Shown here: positions 1 through 5,932 of the stretch, piece after piece | How the letters are laid out: each line of letters starts with the position of its first letter | How positions within the stretch are numbered: position 1 is the stretch's first letter | Source of the DNA: Actinomycetes bacterium | GTDB lineage: Bacteria > Actinomycetota > Acidimicrobiia > Acidimicrobiales > Palsa-688 | Length of the DNA: 7,147 nucleotides | Assembly: GCA_021796905.1 (NCBI GenBank) | Contig: JAKABK010000092.1 | Span: 1 to 7,147 of the forward strand | Reading direction: 5' to 3' | The notes under the pieces: generated by a model | Told to the model about the DNA's origin: nothing | Databases searched by the model: none | Seen by the model: only the letters and a program-made list of their open reading frames with translations | Position numbers and translations under genes: made by a program

Positions 1-680
1 GGGTCCTGCTGGTAGCCGCGGCGGTCCCCGCCGCCGGCGATGGTCACGTCCACCGCGTCCCGGAACGGCCCGTAGAGCGCCGAGGCGTACTTGGAGGCGT
101 AGGCGAGGATGGCGACGTCGCTGCGCCCGGCCCGGTCGAGAGCGGAGCGGATCGCCCCGACCTGGCCGTCCATCATCCCCGACGGGGCGACCACGTCGGC
201 GCCGGCGGCGGCCTGGGCGAGGGCGGCGGCGGCGTAACACTCCAAGGTGGCGTCGTTGTCGACCTCACCTCGCGCATCGAGGACCCCGCAGTGGCCGTGG
301 TCGGTGTACTCGTCGAGGCAAAGGTCGGCGATCAGCACCATCCGCTGACCGAGCTCGGCTCTCAGCTCGCCGAGAGCGACCTGCACGATCCCCGACGGGT
401 CCTGGGCGCCGCTCCCCCGGGGGTCCCTGACCGCCGGCACGCCGAAGACCACGACACCACGCACACCGAGGTCGGCGAGGCGGTGGGCCTCCTTGCGCAA
501 CGACTCGACGCTGTGCTGGGCCACCCCCGGTAACGACGGGACCGGGCGGGGCTCGTCCAGGCCCTCCCGGACGAAGAGCGGCGCGATCAGGTCGGCGACC
601 CCGAGGCGGGTCTCGGCGACCAGGTCACGCAACGCCGGTGTGCGGCGCAGCCGTCGGGTCCTGACCTCTGGGTAGGGCAT
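1..680 (-). CDS. hemB: Porphobilinogen synthase (5-aminolevulinate dehydratase) HemB, C-terminus cut by window edge
   Basis: Condenses two 5-aminolevulinates to porphobilinogen in the cytoplasm, the second step of the tetrapyrrole pathway coded here. The ATG at 680 opens MPYPEVRTRRLRRTPALRDL, a normal HemB N-terminus. 226 residues are present of a usual ~320-330. The metal-site segment DLCLDEYTDHGHCG gives C121, D123 and C131, where E. coli HemB has three Cys; this Cys-x-Asp...Cys form is what I recall for mycobacterial HemB. The stretch AYASKYASALYGPFRDA carries K197, the first active-site lysine. The second (Schiff-base) lysine would lie beyond base 1. GVPAVRDPRGSGA and SGMMDGQVGAIR are further family signatures. 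The best Shine-Dalgarno match, GGGAGG, ends about 14 bases before the ATG, which is rather far. A 193-base gap and a strong hairpin separate it from cobA-hemD, so it may have its own promoter. Function is certain; only the truncation limits the call. Confidence 0.97.
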   Translation of the reverse strand, partial: MPYPEVRTRRLRRTPALRDLVAETRLGVADLIAPLFVREGLDEPRPVPSLPGVAQHSVESLRKEAHRLADLGVRGVVVFGVPAVRDPRGSGAQDPSGIVQVALGELRAELGQRMVLIADLCLDEYTDHGHCGVLDARGEVDNDATLECYAAAALAQAAAGADVVAPSGMMDGQVGAIRSALDRAGRSDVAILAYASKYASALYGPFRDAVDVTIAGGGDRRGYQQD

Positions 681-873
681 CTTGGGGGGAAAGACCTCCC
701 TGAGCGGTGATGGGGCCGGCGGGGGAAAGGCCACGGCCGGGCCCAACGCTACCGCCACCCCCGCTGAGGGCGGCTACCGGCGCCGGGAACGAGCTGGCGG
801 CTCTTCACGTCCCGGCGCCGGGAACCGTTGTCCCGCAGCTCTGACGCCCCAGGAGCGCGACCGGTTCCCGGCT
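681..873 (-). other. hemD-hemB intergenic region with repeats and possible hemB promoter
   Basis: This is the longest non-coding gap in the window. It holds two direct copies of CCGGCGCCGGGAAC (777-790 and 812-825, 35 bases apart), each built on a CCGGCGCCGG palindrome, and the hairpin listed separately. A weak minus-strand -10-like hexamer TAGCGT lies at 751-746 with no convincing -35 partner, so a hemB promoter is only a possibility. A GGGAGG at about 700-695 may serve as the hemB ribosome binding site. No gene is supported here: the + strand frame crossing it is antisense to real genes. Confidence 0.4.
817..872 (-). terminator. 11-bp perfect inverted repeat just after the cobA-hemD stop
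   Basis: GCCGGGAACCG (817-827) and CGGTTCCCGGC (862-872) are perfect reverse complements with a 34-base loop, starting one base after the TGA at 876-874. There is no T-tract on the minus strand, so a classic Rho-independent terminator is not supported. A U-less terminator, an mRNA-stabilising 3' stem or an attenuator in front of hemB are all possible. The upstream repeat copy at 782-790 could pair with 864-872 over 9 bp, giving a weaker alternative fold. Confidence 0.4.
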
Positions 874-2391
874 TCAGCGCGGAGATCGCTCCTTACGGTC
901 CGCTCCCCCGGAGCCCCCGGGGCCGGACAGCTCCCCGACGAGCGCTGCGACCAGACCGGCGATGGTGTGGTCGGCGGCGACCACTCCCACCCCGAGCCCG
1001 GCGTCGCGGGCGGTGGCGGCGGTGACCGGACCGATGCAGGCGACCAGGGGTGGCACCCGTTCCCGGCCGGCGACCGTCAGGTAGTTGGTCACCGTCGACG
1101 ACGAGGTGAAGCAGATGGCGTCGGCCGCGCCGGCCTGTTCGAGGGCTGCGGGTGCCATCTCGGGGACGACGCTGCGGTAAGCCTCGACGACCTCGACCTC
1201 CCAGCCGGCGGCCCGCAAGCCGGCGGGCAGCACTTCCCGGGCGACCGCCGCCCGGGGGAGCAGCGCCCGGCAGGGCCCGCCGTGAGCCGGCGGCGACGCA
1301 GCGAGCAGCCCGGCGAGGAGAGCTTCGGCGACGTGCTCGGCGGGCACCAGGTCGGCCACCAGGCGGTAGCCGGCGAGGGCTTCGGCGGTGCCGGGCCCGA
1401 TGGCCGCGACCCGGACCCCGGCCCACGCCCGGCCGTCGGGGAGCAGCTCGCAGAGACGGCCGACGGCGTTGGCGGAGGTGAGCACCACCCAGTCGTAGCG
1501 GCCGGCTGGGATCCCCGACGCGGCGGTCGCCAGGCCGGCGCCCCCGTCGGCGGGGTCGACGACGGCGATCGCCGGCACCTCGACCGGGCGGGCCCCGAGG
1601 TCCCGGAGCCGGGCCGACAGCGCGGAGGCCTGGGGCCGGGCCCGGGTGACGACGACCGAACGGCCGAACAGCGGGCGCCGCTCGTACCAGGCGAGGTCGA
1701 GCCCGGCGACCTCGCCGACGACGATCGTCGCCGGCGGTTCGACCGGCGCGTCCCCGAGACCGGCGAGGGTCGTGCGCAGCGTGACCTGCTCGGGCCGGGT
1801 CCCCCAGGTGACCGCCGCTACCGGCGTGCCCGGGTCCCGGCCGCCGGCGAGCAGCCGCGATGCGATCTCGGCCCGGTGGGCGACACCCATGAGCACCACG
1901 ACCGTCCCCCCGGCGCGCGCCACCGCCTCCCAGTCGGTGTCGACGTCGAGGTCCGCCCGACGGTGCCCGGTCACGACCGTGAACGACGTTGCCCTCCCCC
2001 GGTGGGTGATCGGGATGCCGGCGTAGGCTGGTACCGCCACCGCGGAGGTGACCCCCGGCACGACCTCGAAGTCGACGCCGGCGGCGGCGAGGGCGAGCGC
2101 CTCCTCCCCTCCCCTCCCGAACACGAACGGGTCCCCCCCCTTCAAGCGGACCACCTCGGCTCCCCGCCGTCCGTGCTCGACGAGCAGCGAGTTGATGTCC
2201 TCCTGTGCGACCGGGCTGCCGGGGGTCTTGCCGACGTCGATCCGCTCGGCACCGGCGGGGGCCCGGTCGAGCAGGGACACCTCGGCGAGGCGGTCGTGGA
2301 CCACCACGTCGGCCCGGGCGAGGACCTCCGCGGCCCGCAGGGTGAGCAGGCCCGGGTCGCCGGGACCGGCTCCGACCAGGTAAACGGTCAC
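874..2391 (-). CDS. cobA-hemD: Bifunctional uroporphyrinogen-III C-methyltransferase / uroporphyrinogen-III synthase (CobA-HemD fusion)
   Basis: A 505-residue cytoplasmic fusion acting at the heme/siroheme branch point. Residues 1-240 are a SAM-dependent methyltransferase (SUMT): VYLVGAGPGDPGLLTLRA at 3-20, VVHDRL at 30-35, VRLKGGDPFVFGRGGEE at 81-97, GIPITHRG at 125-132, TVVVLMGV at 163-170, ATIVVGEV at 221-228. It turns uroporphyrinogen III into precorrin-2. Residues ~242-490 are HemD, which cyclises hydroxymethylbilane: GRSVVVTRA at 243-251, YDWVVLTSANAV at 299-310, IGPGTAEAL at 331-339, CFTSSSTVTNYL at 427-438, CIGPVTAATA at 452-461. A Gly/charged tail closes it. The GTG at 2391 is chosen because VYLVGAGPGDPG follows directly and its GTGA overlaps the hemC stop, a coupling arrangement; the frame stays open upstream, but only as an overlap with hemC. 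Such fusions are known in Actinomycetota and Firmicutes. A run of eight G lies in the KGGDPF codons. Confidence 0.95.
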   Translation of the reverse strand: MTVYLVGAGPGDPGLLTLRAAEVLARADVVVHDRLAEVSLLDRAPAGAERIDVGKTPGSPVAQEDINSLLVEHGRRGAEVVRLKGGDPFVFGRGGEEALALAAAGVDFEVVPGVTSAVAVPAYAGIPITHRGRATSFTVVTGHRRADLDVDTDWEAVARAGGTVVVLMGVAHRAEIASRLLAGGRDPGTPVAAVTWGTRPEQVTLRTTLAGLGDAPVEPPATIVVGEVAGLDLAWYERRPLFGRSVVVTRARPQASALSARLRDLGARPVEVPAIAVVDPADGGAGLATAASGIPAGRYDWVVLTSANAVGRLCELLPDGRAWAGVRVAAIGPGTAEALAGYRLVADLVPAEHVAEALLAGLLAASPPAHGGPCRALLPRAAVAREVLPAGLRAAGWEVEVVEAYRSVVPEMAPAALEQAGAADAICFTSSSTVTNYLTVAGRERVPPLVACIGPVTAATARDAGLGVGVVAADHTIAGLVAALVGELSGPGGSGGADRKERSPR

Positions 2392-3284
2392 CGCTGCCCC
2401 CCGAGCAGCTCGGCGGCGAGCGCCCGCCCGAGGGCCTCCCCGTCGGCGACCGGCCCCCTCCGCTTCGCCCGTCGGGGAGCGGCGCCGGGGAAGGCTACCA
2501 GCGCCTCGATCTCCAGGTCGGCCGCCGTGGCTCGCGCCAATGCCCCGGCCGGCAGGTCGCAACCGCCACCCAGGCAGGCGAGGAAGGCGCGTTCGGCGTC
2601 GACCTCGGCCCGGACCACCTGGTCGTCGATCGCCGCGAGCAGCTCGGCGGTGCCCCGGTCGTCACTGCGGCACTCGACCGCCAGCGCCCCCTGGCCCACC
2701 TGGGGGAGCATCACCCCCGGGTCGAGGATCTCCGAGACCCGGTCGGCCAGACCCAGGCGGGCGACGCCGGCGACGGCCACGACGATCGCCCCGCCGGGTG
2801 GGACCCGCTGCAGCCGGGTGGCGATGTTGCCCCGCAGCTCGACCAGGCGCAGGTCGGGTCGGGCGGCGGCGAGCTGGGCGCGCCGGCGGACCGAGCCGGT
2901 GGCGACCGTCGCGCCGGTACCGAGACCGCGGAGGTCGGTGCCGACCAGGGCGTCGCGGGGGTCTGCCCGTTCGGGGTAGGCGGCGACGACCAACCCGGGG
3001 GTGGGCAGCGAGGGGAGGTCCTTGGCGGAGTGGACGGCGAGCTCGGCGCGCCCGTCGAGCACCGCCGCCTGCACCTCCTTGACGAAGACCCCCTGACCGC
3101 CGATCTCGGTGATCGGCAGGTCGGTCCTGCGGTCACCGGTGGTCTCGACTACCAGCAGCTCGCAGTCGAGCGCGGCGTCGAGCGAGCCGAGACGGCCCGC
3201 GACCGCGACGGACTGCCAGCGGGCGAGGGCGCTGCCTCGCGTTGCGATCCTCACCCGACGCCGCCCGGGGGCTGCGCCAGCCAT
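2388..3284 (-). CDS. hemC: Hydroxymethylbilane synthase (porphobilinogen deaminase) HemC
   Basis: Polymerises four porphobilinogens into hydroxymethylbilane on a covalently bound dipyrromethane cofactor; cytoplasmic. At 298 residues it is close to the family's usual ~310. Signatures in order: RIATRGSALARWQ at 12-24; GQGVFVKEVQ at 63-72; AVHSAKDLPS at 83-92 with the catalytic Asp at 89; ATGSVRRRAQL at 128-138; VELRGNIATRLQRV at 148-161, supplying cofactor-binding arginines; LPQVGQGALAVECR at 193-206; and LACLGGGCDLPAGA at 235-248, whose C242 is the cofactor attachment Cys and carries the same number as in E. coli. The ATG at 3284 lies one base after the stop of the preceding gene, and the TGA at 2390-2388 overlaps the GTG of cobA-hemD. 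These junctions imply translational coupling in one transcript. The C-terminal domain is somewhat short, with a basic AAPRRAKRRG stretch near 268-277. Confidence 0.96.
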   Translation of the reverse strand: MAGAAPGRRRVRIATRGSALARWQSVAVAGRLGSLDAALDCELLVVETTGDRRTDLPITEIGGQGVFVKEVQAAVLDGRAELAVHSAKDLPSLPTPGLVVAAYPERADPRDALVGTDLRGLGTGATVATGSVRRRAQLAAARPDLRLVELRGNIATRLQRVPPGGAIVVAVAGVARLGLADRVSEILDPGVMLPQVGQGALAVECRSDDRGTAELLAAIDDQVVRAEVDAERAFLACLGGGCDLPAGALARATAADLEIEALVAFPGAAPRRAKRRGPVADGEALGRALAAELLGGQR

Positions 3285-3285
3285 G

Positions 3286-3924
3286 TCAGGGCCCGGTCGG
3301 CCGGTCGCCGGCCGGGGGTCGCCGACCGCCGATGGCGAGCACCTCCGCCCAGGGGCCGCCCGGGGGCGGGTCGGGTTGGGAGGGCAGCCCTTCGACGAAC
3401 AGGTCGGGGTCGGTCGGCTGGTAGTCCCATCCGAGGGCCCCGGCGAGGTCCCAGGCGTGCAGGTGCCACTCGAGCGCGACGAGCAGGGAATGGCGGGTCA
3501 GACCGATCTGCCCCGCAGCGTCCCACACCCCGAGCCGCAGGTCGGGGTCGGCATCGGCGATCCGCTCCCCGTAGCGGGTGGCCACCGCGTCGAAAGCCAC
3601 GATCCGGTCGGCGCCGGTGACGATCCGCTCCGGTGGCGCCGGGGGCAGCGCACCTCGGCACACCAGTACCCGCTCGCTGTCCGACGCCGCCGGCGTCACC
3701 CCGGCGAGGGCGGCGTCGAGGAGACGGTGGCAGCTGCGGGCGACCTCGAGGAGGTGCCCGGCCAGGTCGATCGCCGGGCAGCGGGTCGCTTCGACCGGAA
3801 GGGTCCAGTCGACGTAGTCGAGCCCGAGCCGCTGAAGCGCCCGGACCCCCTCACCGTAGGAGGCCAGCACCCTGGACCGCAGCGGGTCGGGATCTTCGAC
3901 GGCGAGGAAAGCTGGATGCACCAC
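3286..3924 (-). CDS. DinB/maleylpyruvate isomerase N-domain family protein (possible mycothiol-dependent enzyme)
   Basis: A 212-residue soluble protein of the DinB-like four-helix metalloenzyme superfamily, closest by eye to mycothiol-dependent maleylpyruvate isomerase-type proteins of actinobacteria. RCPAIDLAGHLLEVARSCHRLLDAALAG (48-75, split: H57 in AGHLLE) matches the usual CPGW...HL helix. LEWHLHAWDLAGALG (151-165) matches the conserved E-x3-H-x2-DL helix. H57, E152 and H156 fit the His/Glu/His zinc triad I recall for the Corynebacterium enzyme. No signal peptide or membrane segment is seen. The tail is rich in Pro and Gly. The start is either of two adjacent GTG codons (3924 or 3921); no Shine-Dalgarno is visible, because a hairpin abuts the start. 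It ends one base before hemC and follows hemA by 49 bases, so it belongs to the operon. Substrate and role in heme synthesis are unknown, and thiol dependence is inferred from family only. Confidence 0.8.
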   Translation of the reverse strand: MVHPAFLAVEDPDPLRSRVLASYGEGVRALQRLGLDYVDWTLPVEATRCPAIDLAGHLLEVARSCHRLLDAALAGVTPAASDSERVLVCRGALPPAPPERIVTGADRIVAFDAVATRYGERIADADPDLRLGVWDAAGQIGLTRHSLLVALEWHLHAWDLAGALGWDYQPTDPDLFVEGLPSQPDPPPGGPWAEVLAIGGRRPPAGDRPTGP

Positions 3925-3944
3925 CGGTCCATATTGGCGGACCG
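3925..3944 (-). promoter_or_regulatory. 6-bp hairpin directly abutting the GTG start of the isomerase-like gene
   Basis: CGGTCC (3925-3930) and GGACCG (3939-3944) are perfect reverse complements around an 8-base loop, ATATTGGC on the + strand. The stem ends at the base just before the GTG at 3924, exactly where a Shine-Dalgarno would be expected. It could hide or shape the translation start. The loop is unusually AT-rich for this window. Confidence 0.4.
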
Positions 3945-3946
3945 TG

Positions 3947-3973
3947 GCCGGGTCGCGTGGTTGCCGACCCGGC
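3947..3973 (-). terminator. 9-bp perfect hairpin immediately after the hemA stop
   Basis: GCCGGGTCG (3947-3955) and CGACCCGGC (3965-3973) pair perfectly around a 9-base loop, starting at the base right after the hemA TGA (3976-3974). No T-tract follows on the minus strand. It may be a U-less intrinsic terminator or attenuator, an mRNA processing or stabilising stem, or part of a leader for the next gene. Confidence 0.45.
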
Positions 3974-5320
3974 TCACACTTCGAGGTCGAACAGCTCGGC
4001 GAGCGCCCCCGCCAGACGCCCGCCGCGCGCCTCGCTCGATGCGGCTCTCAACCCGACGGTCGGGTCGTGCAGCAGTTTGGCGACGATTCCCCTGGTGAGG
4101 GCTTCCACGGCCCGTCGCTGGGTCGGGTCGAGCCCGGCCAGACGCGCGTCGGCCCGCTCGAGCTCGGCTGCGCGGATGAGCTCGGCCTTGCGGTGCAAGG
4201 CGGCGATGACCGGGGCGGCCACCGCCCGCACCGCCGAGGCCTCCACCCACCGGTCGAGCTCTTCGGCGAGGATCGCCTGGGCGGCGGGGATCTCGGCCCG
4301 CCGACCGGCGACCGCGGCGTCGGCATGGGCCTGCAGGTCGGCGAGGTCGAACAGCTCGACCCCGGGGATCGCGGCCACCTCGGGGTCCACGTTGCGAGGC
4401 ACCCCGAGGTCGACCACCACCCGACGCCGACCGGCCCGGTCGGCGAAAGCGTCGGGGGCGAGGATCGGACCGGGGGCGGCGGTGGCGCAGAACACGGCGT
4501 CGACGGAGCCGACCGCGGTTGCCATCTCCTCCCAGGCCAGAGCGGTCGCCCCGGTGCTGCGGGCGACGGCGTCGGAGCGGGCCGGGCTGCGGTTGGCGAC
4601 GAGGACCTCGGCGACGCCGTCCGCCGAGACGACGAGCGACGTCAGCGCCTTGCCCATCTCGCCGGCGCCGACCACTAGCACCCGCCGACCGGCGAAGCAG
4701 CCCGCCCCGGGGCAGGGGCTGTCGGGGAGCGGGTCGTCCCGGACCGGTCCAGCGGGGAGCGGGCCGCCAGCGGGGAGCGGGCCGCCAGCGAGGCGCCGGC
4801 CGGCGAGCACCACCGCGGTGTGCGACAGCGAGGTGGTGCCCCGGGCGATGGCGGTCTCCGAGCGGACCCGCTTCCCGGCCTCGACCGCCCGACGGACCAG
4901 CTCCCCGAGCACCGGGCCCGCGGTGCGCTCGGCCCGGGCCACCTCACCCGCGGAGCGCACCTGCCGGAGGATCTCGCCCTCGCCGAGCACCGCGGAGTCG
5001 AGGCCGGCCGCGACCCGGAGCAGGTGGCCGGCGGCGGCCCGGTCGTAGTAGTCGTACAAGCCGGCGGAGAAGGCCTCCGGAGGGGTCCCGGACCACATGG
5101 CGAGGAAGTCCCGGATGTCGCCGACGGCGCCGTGGAAACGCTCCGTGGTCGCATAGACCTCGGTGCGCATGCAGGTGGAGACCACCACGACCTCTTCCAG
5201 GTGGGGCCGGGAGGCGAGATCGGCGAGGGCCTTGGGGAGCGCCTCGCCGGGCACGGCGATCGTCTCGAGCACCTCGAGCGGGGCGCTGCGGTGGTTGATC
5301 CCTACTGCTACGACAGACAC
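3974..5320 (-). CDS. hemA: Glutamyl-tRNA reductase HemA
   Basis: Reduces glutamyl-tRNA(Glu) with NADPH to glutamate-1-semialdehyde, the committed step of the C5 tetrapyrrole pathway. 448 residues. The catalytic domain has VGINHRSAPLEVLE (6-19), VVSTCMRTEVYA (46-57) with catalytic C50, RVAAGLDSAVLGEGEILRQV (102-121), and AGKRVRSETAIARG (148-161). The NADPH domain has VLVVGAGEMGKA (214-225), VANRSPARSD (241-250) and VVVDLGVPRN (301-310). The C-terminal helical dimerisation domain covers about 335-430. Two oddities: the usual Asn after the catalytic Cys is Met51, and about 30 Pro/Gly-rich residues (178-208) are inserted between catalytic and NADPH domains, encoded in part by an 18-bp tandem repeat. 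The GTG at 5320 is chosen because the family's N-terminus begins there. The open frame continues upstream only as an overlap. It overlaps the preceding stop by 13 bases; AAGGGA about 12 bases upstream is a weak ribosome binding site. Confidence 0.96.
   Translation of the reverse strand: MSVVAVGINHRSAPLEVLETIAVPGEALPKALADLASRPHLEEVVVVSTCMRTEVYATTERFHGAVGDIRDFLAMWSGTPPEAFSAGLYDYYDRAAAGHLLRVAAGLDSAVLGEGEILRQVRSAGEVARAERTAGPVLGELVRRAVEAGKRVRSETAIARGTTSLSHTAVVLAGRRLAGGPLPAGGPLPAGPVRDDPLPDSPCPGAGCFAGRRVLVVGAGEMGKALTSLVVSADGVAEVLVANRSPARSDAVARSTGATALAWEEMATAVGSVDAVFCATAAPGPILAPDAFADRAGRRRVVVDLGVPRNVDPEVAAIPGVELFDLADLQAHADAAVAGRRAEIPAAQAILAEELDRWVEASAVRAVAAPVIAALHRKAELIRAAELERADARLAGLDPTQRRAVEALTRGIVAKLLHDPTVGLRAASSEARGGRLAGALAELFDLEV
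4751..4786 (-). repeat. 18-bp perfect tandem duplication inside hemA linker
   Basis: AGCGGGGAGCGGGCCGCC occurs twice head to tail (4751-4768, 4769-4786). A degenerate third copy sits at about 4721-4739. The unit is six codons, so the frame is kept and the protein reads a repeated PLPAGG/PLPAGP/PLPDSP pattern. It lies between the catalytic and NADPH-binding domains. Confidence 0.9.
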
Positions 5321-5928
5321 GCGCGGATTCGTTCCCTTGCCCGGGCGAGGTCGCCCGCTTTGACCGCCTCGAGCATGCTCCAGTCGAGCACCGGGCGCCA
5401 GTCGACGTCCTCGGTGCTGCGGCCCTGCGCCCGGAGCCGGTCCCGGGCCTCGGCGAACAGCTCGGCGAGGGTCGCCCACTCCGGACCGAGCTCGGAGGCG
5501 ACATGGGACTTGAGCCAGGTCGCCAGGGCCGGGCTGTGCCCACCGGTCGAGACGGTCACCATCACCGGTCCCTGGCGGACCACCGCCGGCAGGGTGAACG
5601 AGCACGACGGCGGGTCGTCGGCGGCGTTGACCCACACCCCGGCGGCGTCGCCGTCGGCCCGGACCGCCCGGTTCACCTCGGGGTCCCCGGTGGCGGCGAC
5701 CGCCAACCACACCCCCGCCAGGTCGCCCCGGCGGTAGGGGCGCTCCTCCCATGCGACCGGCAGCGCCCGCACCTCGGGGCCGACCACGGTTCCGACGACC
5801 CGCACCCTGGCACCGGCGTCCGCCAGGCCTTCGGCCTTGCGGGCGGCGATCCTCCCCGCTCCGACGACCAGGCAGAGCCGGTCGGCGACCACCAGGTTCA
5901 CCGGGTAGAGGACCCCGTCGATCGGCAC
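5308..5928 (-). CDS. Precorrin-2 dehydrogenase (CysG N-domain / Met8 / SirC family)
   Basis: A 206-residue cytoplasmic NAD-dependent enzyme that oxidises precorrin-2 to sirohydrochlorin; some relatives also insert iron. Residues 18-31 (LCLVVGAGRIAARK) are the Rossmann nucleotide-binding turn. VNAADDPPSCSFTLPAVV (100-117) holds the Asp pair 104-105 where CysG/Met8 have their catalytic aspartate. PVMVTVSTGGHSPALATWLK (121-140) is the family's second hallmark. The length matches single-domain SirC/Met8-type proteins rather than full CysG; the methyltransferase half is supplied by the CobA-HemD fusion encoded downstream. The GTG at 5928 lies four bases after the rex stop, with GAGG only two bases before it, so translation probably depends on coupling with rex. 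Another GTG at 5901 is less likely, since it removes the conserved YPV lead-in. The stop TAG (5310-5308) lies 13 bases inside hemA. Whether it is dehydrogenase only or bifunctional cannot be read from sequence. Confidence 0.92.
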   Translation of the reverse strand: MPIDGVLYPVNLVVADRLCLVVGAGRIAARKAEGLADAGARVRVVGTVVGPEVRALPVAWEERPYRRGDLAGVWLAVAATGDPEVNRAVRADGDAAGVWVNAADDPPSCSFTLPAVVRQGPVMVTVSTGGHSPALATWLKSHVASELGPEWATLAELFAEARDRLRAQGRSTEDVDWRPVLDWSMLEAVKAGDLARARERIRACLS

Positions 5929-5932
5929 GACC

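Noticed and set aside
2392..2562. N-terminal extension of CobA-HemD (frame open to 2562)
   Set aside because: It lies inside hemC, is Arg/Gly-rich, and the methyltransferase fold starts directly at the GTG overlapping the hemC stop.
682..2979. 765-residue open frame on the + strand
   Set aside because: It is antisense to cobA-hemD and hemC, whose motifs are unmistakable. The translation is low-complexity Gly/Arg/Pro/Asp with no family signature, as expected from GC-rich shadow frames.
4690..4790. Frameshift or broken hemA
   Set aside because: The repeat unit is 18 bases, the frame is unbroken, and strong HemA motifs resume on both sides.
3633..5048. 471-residue open frame on the + strand antisense to hemA
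   Set aside because: Composition is Ala/Arg/Ser/Thr-rich with no recognisable domain, and it mirrors the codon bias of hemA on the other strand.
5321..5752. N-terminal extension of HemA (frame open to 5752)
   Set aside because: The extension overlaps the precorrin-2 dehydrogenase gene and is Gly/Arg-rich; the HemA family begins at the VVAVGINH segment just after GTG 5320.
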